Under the pieces are notes generated by a model. The model saw only the letters and a list, made by a program, of their open reading frames with translations, was not told where the DNA came from and did not search any database. The translations under genes were made by a program, and so were the position numbers. DNA of 62,690 bases from Frigoribacterium sp. CFBP 13712 (GTDB taxonomy: Bacteria; Actinomycetota; Actinomycetes; Actinomycetales; Microbacteriaceae). The stretch lies in assembly GCF_014842255.1 (NCBI RefSeq), contig NZ_JACYVH010000008.1:1-62690 (forward strand), written 5' to 3'. Shown here one piece after another: positions 24,695 to 32,525 of the stretch (its first letter is position 1; each line of letters starts with the position of its first letter).

Positions 24695-25977
24695 CAGTCG
24701 ACCCGCACCCGGTCGCCCTCGGCGAGGTCGCCGGGGTCCGTCGGCTCGACGGCGCTCTCACCGTCGAGCTGGCCGGTCTCGACGACGGGGATGCGACGGA
24801 ACGTCCCGTCGTCCTGTTCGACGAGGAGGTGCGCCTCACCTGATCCGCCGCCGGCGACCGCGACCGTGGGGACGATGAGACTCCCGGTCTGCACGGTCTC
24901 GATGTCGAGGGCGACGAGGCCCTCGGCCCCGAGCAGGTCGGGCACGAGCTCGCCGTTCGCCGCGTCGAGGATCACGCGGGACTCGGCGTCGTCGTCGCCC
25001 CCGGGCACGACGGTCTCGAGCGTGATCGGAGTGGTCGCGCCGTCGGGAGCGGTGAAGGTGCCGGTGGAGCCCTCGATCAGAGTCTCGGCGATGAGCACGG
25101 GAACATCGGCGGCGATGCGCAGACGGCCGGACTCCAGGCGGAGCTCGACCTCCGACCCGGCGGCGGTTCCGACCGCGGGCGTCTCGGCCGCGACGGCCGG
25201 GAGGGTCGGCACGACGACGAACTCGGCCGGCGAGGCGACCACTCGTCGCGTGACGGGGCGGTCGGAGGTCGGGTCGGTGTCGCTCGCGTCAGCCGCGGAG
25301 GAGGCGGAGGGGGCGGCGCTCGGGGAGGGTGCGGGCGCAGGGGTGCCTGCCGGTGCGGACTGAGCGCCTGTCGCGTCGACGGCCGCGTCCGTGTCGGGGG
25401 CGGCGTCCGTGCCGGGGACGCCCCGGGCCTCCTCGATGTCGACCACGGTAGGAGGCGCGTGTCCGGTTCGCGAGTAGAGCGCTGTCAGCGATCGTTCGGT
25501 ACCGGCACCGAACACACCGTCGACGGTCGTGGGGATGCCGGCGTCGCGCAGGGCCGTCTGCAGTTGTCGCACGTCGGGGCCCGTGTGGTCTCGACGGAGT
25601 TCGCGGTAGAAGGGGAAGCCGCCGGTGACGGCGAACACCGGGCGACCGTTGACCTCGGTCACGATCTGGCCCGCGGTGACGGGGGCGCCCGACGACGTGG
25701 GCTTCCCGGTCACGTAGGCCGGCTCGGCGGCTGGGGAGGGCAACGCGACGGACATGAGGCCGGTGCGACCCACCGTCGCCTGGAAGGTGATGCGGCGTGT
25801 TAGGTCGCCGACTCGGACCTCGCTCGTCACCGGGAGCGGTGACGGGGCGGTCGCGGCCGCCTCGCGCTGGGCGGGCGACTCGAACGCGTGGGCCAGCCCC
25901 CAGCCGCCGGCGAGGAGCGCGACGATCGCCACGCTCCCGCCGACGGCGAGGGCCTTGCGGGAACGGATGAGGGTCAT
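24694..25977 (-). CDS. Membrane-anchored peptidoglycan-binding, HlyD-like adaptor protein
   Basis: 427 aa. An uncleaved signal anchor at residues 12-31 is followed by an adaptor-like beta region, a PG_binding_1 domain at about 115-170 (HTGPDVRQLQTALRDAG), a disordered Ala/Pro/Ser linker at about 185-240, and a C-terminal HlyD/RND-adaptor-like beta-barrel part. In Gram-positive bacteria such proteins pair with MacB-like ABC proteins and may link them to the cell wall. The 1-nt overlap with the ABC gene supports this. It starts 34 bp after the second lipoprotein, so it is probably in the same operon. Confidence 0.88.
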   Translation of the reverse strand: MTLIRSRKALAVGGSVAIVALLAGGWGLAHAFESPAQREAAATAPSPLPVTSEVRVGDLTRRITFQATVGRTGLMSVALPSPAAEPAYVTGKPTSSGAPVTAGQIVTEVNGRPVFAVTGGFPFYRELRRDHTGPDVRQLQTALRDAGIPTTVDGVFGAGTERSLTALYSRTGHAPPTVVDIEEARGVPGTDAAPDTDAAVDATGAQSAPAGTPAPAPSPSAAPSASSAADASDTDPTSDRPVTRRVVASPAEFVVVPTLPAVAAETPAVGTAAGSEVELRLESGRLRIAADVPVLIAETLIEGSTGTFTAPDGATTPITLETVVPGGDDDAESRVILDAANGELVPDLLGAEGLVALDIETVQTGSLIVPTVAVAGGGSGEAHLLVEQDDGTFRRIPVVETGQLDGESAVEPTDPGDLAEGDRVRVD

Positions 25978-26011
25978 CCTTCACCTCTCATCACGAGGGG
26001 GCGCGCGGAGC

Positions 26012-26929
26012 TCATCGGGCCTCGGGCGCGTTCTCCGCGAGATAGGCCTCGGCGCGAGCTCGTTGCTCTTCGAGTTGATGGCCGTACCGCACGAGGTCGT
26101 CCGCATGCGACTTCATGGCTTCCGCCTGCGCATGCCACTCCGCGTCGTACAGCGCCCTGGCATAACCAGAGGAGTCCTGACACGTCGCATCGGCGACCGC
26201 CACCCGGCGCTCCTCCGCGGAGACGTCGAACTCGTCGCCGACCGAGTACGGCGCGTCGATGGCCGGGCCACCACCGTCATCGACAGATGCGGGTGGCATC
26301 TCCTCGGGCACGGCCGGAAGGTCGGGGAGCCCGACCTCCGCCATGCATTCGCGCCATCGAGAGGCCGCCTCTCCGACCTCCGGAGACTCTTGCGCATCAC
26401 CAGCAGCGCCACCCGCGATCTCCATCGCCAGGTCGTAGACCTGCCAACTCGGTTCGTCATCCAGGACCGCCGTGCTCTGATCGAAGCAACTCTCGGCGGC
26501 TTCCGGCGCCTGGTCAGCCACAGCCCGTCTGGATCTCTCGCCATCGAGCCAAGCCTGTTCAGCTTCCGGCGATCTCGCGATCTCGCCAGAGTTCCCGTAA
26601 CCAAACGTTTCGCCGAGCTCGACTGAGAAGAGCTTGCGGCCCGCAGCGTTCCAGGACTCGCCGGTCGTGGTACCCGGAGGGTCGAGACGGACCACCCACT
26701 CGTGCCCAGCCTCCGCCATGCACTTGTGGACGAACACCTGCTGGGCGTCATACTCGACGTTTAACAGCGGTGGCATGTACTGGTCGAGCGGGAGTCGCCA
26801 CTGGGACTGGTTCTTTGCGGGCAGGTCGAGGTCCGTGCGCTGGGCAGCATCGGTCGCACACCCCGCGAGGGCCGCCGACACGACTGCCGCCGCGGGGACG
26901 ATCAGAACGAATCGTGAACGTCCCCTCAC
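26012..26929 (-). CDS. Lipoprotein of unknown function, paralogue 2
   Basis: 305 aa. A lipoprotein signal ends in LAGC, lipid Cys24. The family is not recognised. It is a clear paralogue of the next gene upstream, sharing LPLDQY, AGRKLFSV, FGYGN, GLPDLP, PEEMPPASVD, RRVAVADA and YLAEN blocks along its length. The C-terminal 60 residues are helical and charged, likely coiled coil. Five cysteines are conserved or nearly so, suggesting extracytoplasmic disulfides. Start ATG overlaps the previous stop (ATGA). It sits between a secreted small protein and an ABC/adaptor pair; immunity or receptor-like roles are possible but unproven. Confidence 0.85.
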   Translation of the reverse strand: MRGRSRFVLIVPAAAVVSAALAGCATDAAQRTDLDLPAKNQSQWRLPLDQYMPPLLNVEYDAQQVFVHKCMAEAGHEWVVRLDPPGTTTGESWNAAGRKLFSVELGETFGYGNSGEIARSPEAEQAWLDGERSRRAVADQAPEAAESCFDQSTAVLDDEPSWQVYDLAMEIAGGAAGDAQESPEVGEAASRWRECMAEVGLPDLPAVPEEMPPASVDDGGGPAIDAPYSVGDEFDVSAEERRVAVADATCQDSSGYARALYDAEWHAQAEAMKSHADDLVRYGHQLEEQRARAEAYLAENAPEAR

Positions 26930-27837
26930 GGCGAGACAGCGTTCTCTGCGAGGTACCTCTCGGCGAGAGCGCGCTGCTCTTCAGCCTGCTGCCCGAACCG
27001 CTCCAGATCGTCGATTCGGGAGTCCATGGCTTCTACCTGGGCGTCCCATTCGGCGTCGTAGAAGGTCGTCGTGTAGCCGGTGGAGTCTCGGCAGCTGGCA
27101 TCGGCGACAGCGACGCGACGCACCTCGGTGGGCACATCGAGTTCGTCACCACTCCGGAACGGAGCATCGATGGCATCTCCGCCGTCACCCATGTCGACCG
27201 ACGCCGGGGGCATCTCCTCGGGCACCTCCGGCAGATCAGGCAGGCCGACATCCCTCATGCACGCCCGCCAGTCCCCTGCGGCTTCGCGGACCTCGAGCGC
27301 CTGCTCTGCTTCGGCGTAAGCGAGGTTGCCGATCTGTTGAGCCAAGTCGTACGCAGAACCGTCCGCGACACCGAGAATCGGAGCAGTCTCTTCGAAGCAC
27401 GCGTCGACCGCCTCAGGGTGCTGTTGCGAGACTGCGCGGTTCGCGCGATCCGCGTCCATTCGAGCCTGGGCCTGATCGAGCATTGGAGAGTTTCCGTAGC
27501 CGAATTTCTCGGCGAGCCCGACGGAGAAGAGTTTGCGGCCGGCGTCGCTCCAGGAATCTTGTGGAATCGCTCCATCCTCATTCAGTACGACGCGCCACTC
27601 GTATCCGGCCTTCGCAAGGCATGATGCGACGATGACCTGCTCTGCATCGAAGACAGGATCCACAAGAGGCCACTGGTACTGGTCGAGAGGCAGGACCCAC
27701 CTCTGTTCGTTCTTCTCGGGCAGCGTCAGTTGAGACTCATTCACCGAGGCAGTCGAGCAAGAAGACACGAAGACGACTGAGACGGCTATGATTCCGACCC
27801 CGAGTGCACGTGAGAGCCCTCCGCGGAGGCTCTCCAT
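26926..27837 (-). CDS. Lipoprotein of unknown function, paralogue 1
   Basis: 303 aa. The signal peptide ends in FVSSC, lipid Cys27. Mature sequence is acidic with a helical, Glu/Gln-rich C-terminus. About half of the residues match the following gene, so the two are a tandem duplication that has diverged. ATG 27837 overlaps the stop of the crystallin-like gene (TGATG); an ATG at 27858 is possible but would overlap more. The base composition here and upstream is less GC-rich than the rest of the window, which hints at acquisition. No known domain was recognised. Confidence 0.85.
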   Translation of the reverse strand: MESLRGGLSRALGVGIIAVSVVFVSSCSTASVNESQLTLPEKNEQRWVLPLDQYQWPLVDPVFDAEQVIVASCLAKAGYEWRVVLNEDGAIPQDSWSDAGRKLFSVGLAEKFGYGNSPMLDQAQARMDADRANRAVSQQHPEAVDACFEETAPILGVADGSAYDLAQQIGNLAYAEAEQALEVREAAGDWRACMRDVGLPDLPEVPEEMPPASVDMGDGGDAIDAPFRSGDELDVPTEVRRVAVADASCRDSTGYTTTFYDAEWDAQVEAMDSRIDDLERFGQQAEEQRALAERYLAENAVSP

Positions 27838-28250
27838 CAGCAGTAAGCCCTGAAGCACGCAGAAGAGATCTGATCATTCAGGCCCTTGGCACTGAAATTG
27901 ACTCCCTTGCCTTTATCAGCATGGATGTACGGACCCGTGTAATTCGCATGCTTGTACCAACGAGCCGCCATCCCGGACTGCCCGTTGTTGAATCCGGACG
28001 AACCCGCGTCATTGGTCCGCGTATGGAAGGTCCGCGCCCAGTAACCGACACTCTCGAAGTTTCTGACGTATTCATAGAAGTTGATGTTGCCGCCACCGTA
28101 GTTATTGTTCTCGTAGGTGCAGCCCAGTCCGCGGACGGGGCATCCAGCCGGGGCGGCCGATGCGGGCGCGGGGGTCATCACGGCGACGGAGCCCAGAACG
28201 AGACTCGCGGTCACGAGCAGGGTCGACAGCGTTTGGCGTGGCAGGATCAT
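27837..28250 (-). CDS. Secreted crystallin/peptidase-inhibitor I36-like protein
   Basis: 137 aa. A signal peptide (cleavage likely in PASA-AP, about residue 32) leaves a mature protein of about 105 aa. Its CTYENNNYGGG and RWYKHANYTGPYIH segments are repeats of the beta/gamma-crystallin Greek-key type found in I36 metalloprotease inhibitors and related bacterial secreted proteins. Cys37, Cys44, Cys132 and Cys137 could form two disulfides. ATG 28250 has GAGGTG 8 bases upstream. It is the first gene of the operon with two lipoproteins, adaptor and ABC protein. It may be an inhibitor, a wall-binding protein or an antibacterial effector. Confidence 0.8.
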   Translation of the reverse strand: MILPRQTLSTLLVTASLVLGSVAVMTPAPASAAPAGCPVRGLGCTYENNNYGGGNINFYEYVRNFESVGYWARTFHTRTNDAGSSGFNNGQSGMAARWYKHANYTGPYIHADKGKGVNFSAKGLNDQISSACFRAYC

Positions 28251-28421
28251 GAATAACACCTCGAATGAACCGCGAGCGCAGCGAGAGCCGCTGCGGTTCG
28301 TCAGTCGGCTTCCGAGGCCGCACGGTGGGTGCGACGTACGAAATGCTACCGACTGTTATGCCTTGAGGTCAAGACCTGGCCGACCCGCTCCTCCTGAGGG
28401 TTGAGACGGCGTCGCTCGATT

Positions 28422-28469
28422 AGTCACGACATGCCGCGCTCCTCCTGAAGGGCACGGCGTGTCGTGACT
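28422..28469. terminator. Inverted repeat after the BMP lipoprotein gene
   Basis: Arms AGTCACGACATGCCG (28422-28436) and CGGCGTGTCGTGACT (28455-28469) form a 15-bp stem with one G-T pair and an 18-nt loop. It lies 16 nt past the BMP gene stop on the minus strand and upstream of the I36 promoter. The loop holds GCTCCTCCTGA, also found 50 bp further on, a degenerate form of the dispersed repeat. Confidence 0.6.
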
Positions 28470-28484
28470 CATCGACGCGGCGGG

Positions 28485-29585
28485 CTAGGGCGCGCTGGGC
28501 GACTCCACCGTCACGGCCCCGCTGACGATGTCGGCGCGGAGCGCGTCGAGCTCGCCGCTCAGCTCCGCCGGCACCGACGATTCCAGGTCGTGGAACGACG
28601 CCAGCCCGACGCCGTCGTTTTCGAGCGTGCCGACGTAAGGCTCGTTCGTGAACGACCCGTCCGCCGACGAGATCGCGATGTCCTGGACGGCCTGCTCGGT
28701 GTCCTTGATGACCGAGGTCAGCAGGATGGGCCGGTACTCGGCGGGCAGCGTGTCGTACCCGTCGTTGTCGACCCAGACCACCGACACGTCGCCGGCGTCG
28801 AGCGCGGCCGACGCGGCCCCCTCGCCTACCTGACCGGCCACCGGCATGATGACGTCGGCGCCCTGGTCGATCAGCGCCTGCGCCAGCTGCTTGCCCTTGT
28901 TGACGTCTTCGAAGTCGCCCGTGAACGAGCCGTCCTGCGCGGCCTTGTCCCAGCCGAGCAGCTTCACCGTCGTGCCGTGAGCCTCGTTGTAGGCGTCGAC
29001 GCCGTCGGAGAAGCCGTCCATGAACAGCGTGACCGGGGGCTGGTTGCCGCCGCCGAACGTCGCCACGGTGCCGGTCTTCGAGACGCCCGCGGCGAGATAG
29101 CCCGCGAGGTACGACGCCTGCGCCGTGTCGAACACGATCGGCTTGACGTTCTCGCCCTCGACGGTCTCGTCGACGATCGCGAAGTCGATGTCGGGGTTCG
29201 CCGCCGCCTGCTCCTCCGTCGCCGGAGCGAGCTCGTAACCCACGGTCAGCACGAAGCCGCACCCCGAGGCGACGGCCTGCGCGACGTTCGGCGCGAGGTC
29301 GGTCTCGTTGGTCGAGACGAGCACCTCGGCCGCGATGCCGTCCTCCTTCTCGGCCTTCTGCAAGCCCGCCCAGCTCGACTGGTTGAACGAGCGGTCGTCG
29401 AGGCCGCCCGAGTTCGTGACCATGCGCGAGCAGTGCGTCGAATCGGTCGAGGCCGGGTCGACGGAGGGCTCGGGGGCCGAGGCGCATGCGGCGAGCGCCA
29501 GCAGGGCGACGGCCGACAGAGCCGCGGAGCCGAGGAGGCGCGGGTGGCGGAGACGGGACGACGGACGTTTCGTGCGGGCAGACAC
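28485..29585 (-). CDS. BMP family substrate-binding lipoprotein
   Basis: 366 aa. Lipoprotein signal with lipobox LAAC, then a Bmp/PnrA-like periplasmic-binding fold (MVTNSGGLDDRSFNQSSW, FGGGNQPPVTLFMDGFSDG). The family binds purine nucleosides and usually feeds an ABC importer, but no permease or ATPase adjoins it. The DDRSFNQ stretch is the nucleobase-stacking region in PnrA. Given the large purine pathway nearby, nucleoside capture fits but is not shown. Start GTG 29585 has AGGAGG eight bases upstream. A partial dispersed-repeat copy (29533-29545) lies in the signal peptide region. Confidence 0.92.
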   Translation of the reverse strand: MSARTKRPSSRLRHPRLLGSAALSAVALLALAACASAPEPSVDPASTDSTHCSRMVTNSGGLDDRSFNQSSWAGLQKAEKEDGIAAEVLVSTNETDLAPNVAQAVASGCGFVLTVGYELAPATEEQAAANPDIDFAIVDETVEGENVKPIVFDTAQASYLAGYLAAGVSKTGTVATFGGGNQPPVTLFMDGFSDGVDAYNEAHGTTVKLLGWDKAAQDGSFTGDFEDVNKGKQLAQALIDQGADVIMPVAGQVGEGAASAALDAGDVSVVWVDNDGYDTLPAEYRPILLTSVIKDTEQAVQDIAISSADGSFTNEPYVGTLENDGVGLASFHDLESSVPAELSGELDALRADIVSGAVTVESPSAP

Positions 29586-29702
29586 GGCGGTGACCTCCTG
29601 GTCGGGCGAGAGGAGCTCTCGAGACGAGGCACCCGATCGGCGAGCGGCCCTCCGATGATCATGGCAGCAGCCCTCGCCGGGGTCGACCTCCCGGCGACGC
29701 TG

Positions 29703-30419
29703 TTACGAGATCGTCGCCGAGCCCCGCCCGGCGGCGTGCACGAGCAGCGCCACCTGCACCCGGTTGTCGACCTCGAGCTTCTCGTAGACGTGCCCGACGT
29801 GCGTCTTGATCGTGGCGATGCTGACGAACAGGTCGGCAGCGATCTGCGCGTTCGTCGCACCGCGGGCCACCGCGAGGGCGACCTCGGCCTCGCGATCGGT
29901 CAGCCGGTCGAAGCGCTCGCGCTCGACCCGGCCGACCGTCGGCGCCGGCGCCTCGGCGCCGATCCGGCCGGCGGCGACCCCGATCACGCGGTCGAGCACC
30001 GACGGCGACAGGATCGAGCGCCCCGACGCGACGGTCCGCACGGCCTGCACGAGCTCGTGCGGCGGTGTGTCCTTCACCAGGAACCCCCGGGCGCCGAGCC
30101 GCAGAGCCGAGAGCACGAGCTCGTCGGCGTCGAAGGTGGTGAGCACGAGGACGGCGAGGTCGGGTCGCCTCGCGAGCTCTCGCTCGGTGGCGACGAGACC
30201 GTCGCAGCGCGGCATCCGGATGTCCATCAGCACGACGTCGGGCTCGGTCCGATCGATCACCGCTTCGGCCTCGAGACCGTCGGAGGCCTCGCCGACCACC
30301 TCGATGCCCTGGTCGCCTCCGAGCAGGAGGCGCAGACCGGTGCGGACGAGGGTCTCGTCGTCGACGATCACGACGCGGACCGGTGCGGTGGCGGTGGAGG
30401 CGGCGGCGGTCAGCTCCAC
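29703..30419 (-). CDS. NarL/LuxR-type response regulator
   Basis: 238 aa. Receiver domain at residues 14-130 (VVIVDDETLVRTGLRLLL, phospho-acceptor Asp in VVLMDIRMPRCDG, Lys in FLVKDTPP), then a LuxR helix-turn-helix at about 172-230 (LTDREAEVALAVARGATNAQIAADLFVS split across the two helices). GTG 30419 overlaps the histidine kinase stop by 10 nt, so the pair is cotranslated. No target is obvious nearby. Confidence 0.95.
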   Translation of the reverse strand: MELTAAASTATAPVRVVIVDDETLVRTGLRLLLGGDQGIEVVGEASDGLEAEAVIDRTEPDVVLMDIRMPRCDGLVATERELARRPDLAVLVLTTFDADELVLSALRLGARGFLVKDTPPHELVQAVRTVASGRSILSPSVLDRVIGVAAGRIGAEAPAPTVGRVERERFDRLTDREAEVALAVARGATNAQIAADLFVSIATIKTHVGHVYEKLEVDNRVQVALLVHAAGRGSATIS

Positions 30420-31729
30420 GGGAGCACCGCCTCGACGACGTGCCGCCCGTGCCCGTCGGGCCCCGCCTGGAACGTGCCGCCGACAAGTCGCACGCGCTCC
30501 GCCAGACCGGTGAGACCGTGCCCCGGCGCCGATGCGCGGTGCTCGATCGACGGGTTGCCGACGACGATGCGGAGTGTTCCGCCGGCCCCGCCCGTGAAGG
30601 CGATGTCGACCGGTTGAGCCGGGGCGTGCCTCCTCGCGTTCGTCAACGACTCCTGCACGATGCGGTACGCGTGCCGACTCAGCGAGGTCGGCAGATCGAC
30701 CAGGGCGCTCGTCGTCCGGTCGTCGATGGTGCAGGCGACGACGGCGCCCGCCGCCCGGGCCTCGTCGAGCAGACCCGGCAGATCGGCGAGGGTCGGTTGA
30801 GGAGGCGCGACCTGCGTGACCTCGGACTCCCCCGTGGCCGACGGGTCGCGCAGCACCCCGAGCACGTCGCGCAGCTCGCTGAGGGCTGACTGCGCGTTGT
30901 CGCGGACGACGCCCGCCGTCTCGACGACCTCGTCGGGGCTCAGATCGCGACCCCGGTACTCGAGGGCACCGGCGTGGAGGGCCACGAGCGAGAGACGGTG
31001 GCCGAGGACATCGTGCATCTCACGGGCGATCCGGGCGCGTTCGTGGTCGCGGATGCGCTCCTCCCTGAGGGCCTGCTCGTGCTCGGCGAGCACCGCCCGG
31101 TCGCGCAGCGAGGCGATCAGGTCGCGACGGCTTCCGATGGCGACGCCGACGGCCACGACGAGGGCGTAGAGGACGACGCCGCTGAGCAGCAGCTGCCAGG
31201 CGGGCAGGGAGTCGCCCATCGCGGGGAACATCACCGACTCCGAGAACCAGCCCGCAGCGAGGTACACGAGCCCGACGGTCGCCAGCTCGCGAGCGCGGCG
31301 ACGAGTCGCGAGCGAGACGAGGCCGAGGACGGCGGCACCGGTCGCGAGGGTCGAGACGCCCCCGCAGAGCGCCAGGATCAGCGCGATGACGAAAGGTGCG
31401 CGATGCCGGAACGCGACGAGCACCAGGGTGGCGACACCGACGGCGAGATCGCCCATCATGCCGAGCCCGAGCCGGGCGTCGCTCCAGTCGGCGGTGGCCG
31501 TCTCGGGCCAGACGAGCGCGAAGGCCAGGAGGCCCACCAGCGTCGCGAGGCCGAGTCTCCAGGTCTCGGCCCAGACGCGCCGTGCCCGGGACAGGTGCGC
31601 GCGGCCGGGCCCCGCACCGGTCGCGGGACGCCGCGGCGGGGCCGGCGAGACGGGCGCCGGGGCCGGCGGCGCCGCCGGGAGCGACGGCGCGACCGGCGCC
31701 GCGTGGGGGGTCGATGCCGAGGAGGTCAT
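30410..31729 (-). CDS. Sensor histidine kinase, NarX/DesK-type
   Basis: 439 aa. A 50-residue Pro/Ala-rich cytoplasmic tail, then five or six membrane helices between about 55 and 200, then a HisKA_3 dimerisation helix with phospho-acceptor His near residue 239 (ARIAREMHDVLGHRLSLV), then an HATPase domain (RIVQESLTNARRHAP, GHGLTGLAERV). It lacks a large extracytoplasmic sensor, so it probably senses the membrane or an associated protein. It should phosphorylate the response regulator encoded directly downstream. Confidence 0.95.
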   Translation of the reverse strand: MTSSASTPHAAPVAPSLPAAPPAPAPVSPAPPRRPATGAGPGRAHLSRARRVWAETWRLGLATLVGLLAFALVWPETATADWSDARLGLGMMGDLAVGVATLVLVAFRHRAPFVIALILALCGGVSTLATGAAVLGLVSLATRRRARELATVGLVYLAAGWFSESVMFPAMGDSLPAWQLLLSGVVLYALVVAVGVAIGSRRDLIASLRDRAVLAEHEQALREERIRDHERARIAREMHDVLGHRLSLVALHAGALEYRGRDLSPDEVVETAGVVRDNAQSALSELRDVLGVLRDPSATGESEVTQVAPPQPTLADLPGLLDEARAAGAVVACTIDDRTTSALVDLPTSLSRHAYRIVQESLTNARRHAPAQPVDIAFTGGAGGTLRIVVGNPSIEHRASAPGHGLTGLAERVRLVGGTFQAGPDGHGRHVVEAVLPWS

Positions 31730-31946
31730 GCCCCGAGCCTAAGGAGGGCGCCCGGCCCGCCGGATCGACCGAAGGTCGGAGTTCGCGCGCGGGCGGCTCG
31801 ACGGCACCGGCCCCTGCGTGGCACCGCGGACCGACCGCGGAACCACGGGATCGCGCGTGCGCGGGATCCGGCGGGGCGACGGCCGTTTCGCGGCGTCCGA
31901 CCGGACGACGGGCCGTGCGCGACGGGCCGTGCGCGACACTGGACGG

Positions 31947-32375
31947 ATGGACACGCTCGCGCTGCTGCTCGGTCGCTGGCGCGTCGAACGCCGCATCGTC
32001 GACCGGCTCGTGGGCGACGAGACCGTCTTCACCGGCACCGCGACCGTCGAGCCGGCGGGCGCGGCACCCGATCGACCCGCCTCGTACGTCGAGGAGGGGG
32101 AGGTCGTGCGGGGCTCGCACCGCGCCTCCGCGGCTCGTCGGCTCACGTATCACCCGCTGGCGGACGGGTCGCTCGACGTCCGGTTCGCCGACGGTCGGCA
32201 CTTCGTCGACCTCGACCTGCGGACCGGAGCCTGGGAGGCGCGGCACCCGTGCGCCCCCGACGACTACCTCGTCGAGACGCGCGTTCTGACGCCCACGTCG
32301 TTCGTCGAGCGCTGGACGGTGCGCGGCCCCGCCAAGTCGTACGACGCCGAGACGACGTACACGCGCGCGGGCTGA
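31947..32375 (+). CDS. DUF6314 family protein
   Basis: 142 aa, cytosolic. It fits the DUF6314 pattern: LLGRWRVERRIVDR at the start, YVEEGEV, RRLTYHPLADGSLDVRF, DGRHFVDLDL, HPCAPDDYL, and the closing WTVRGPAKSYDAETTYTR. These small beta-rich proteins are common in actinobacteria and proteobacteria and have no known reaction. ATG 31947 follows GGACGG. The gene stands alone; the 217 bp upstream, to the histidine kinase start, hold only GC-rich sequence with no recognisable element. Confidence 0.85.
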   Translation: MDTLALLLGRWRVERRIVDRLVGDETVFTGTATVEPAGAAPDRPASYVEEGEVVRGSHRASAARRLTYHPLADGSLDVRFADGRHFVDLDLRTGAWEARHPCAPDDYLVETRVLTPTSFVERWTVRGPAKSYDAETTYTRAG

Positions 32376-32425
32376 CGCCCGCGCCCGCCCGCGTCGCGTC
32401 GCTCACCCGACCCCACCCCCGTGCC

Positions 32426-32483
32426 TCGAGTGGTCAGAAGATGCTCTCCCCGCGACCACGAAGAGCATCTTCTGACCACTCGA
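32426..32483. terminator. Perfect 22-bp inverted repeat at a convergent gene end
   Basis: Arms at 32426-32447 (starting TCGAGTGGTCAGAAGATG) and 32462-32483 are exact reverse complements around a 14-nt loop. It lies between DUF6314 (ends 32375) and ppc (stop 32526, minus strand). A related inverted repeat with the same TGGTCAGAAG core marks another convergent pair at 55844-55899, so it is probably a shared bidirectional terminator element or a small mobile repeat that serves as one. Confidence 0.75.
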
Positions 32484-32525
32484 TCGAGCCGCGGGCGCTC
32501 GGCGCTCGCGAGCCCGCTCGTCGGA

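Noticed and set aside
27837-28250. Lactococcin 972 family bacteriocin
   Set aside because: Size, signal peptide and exporter context fit, but the mature sequence has crystallin/I36-type segments and four cysteines, not the lactococcin 972 pattern. Only the functional analogy is kept as a hypothesis.
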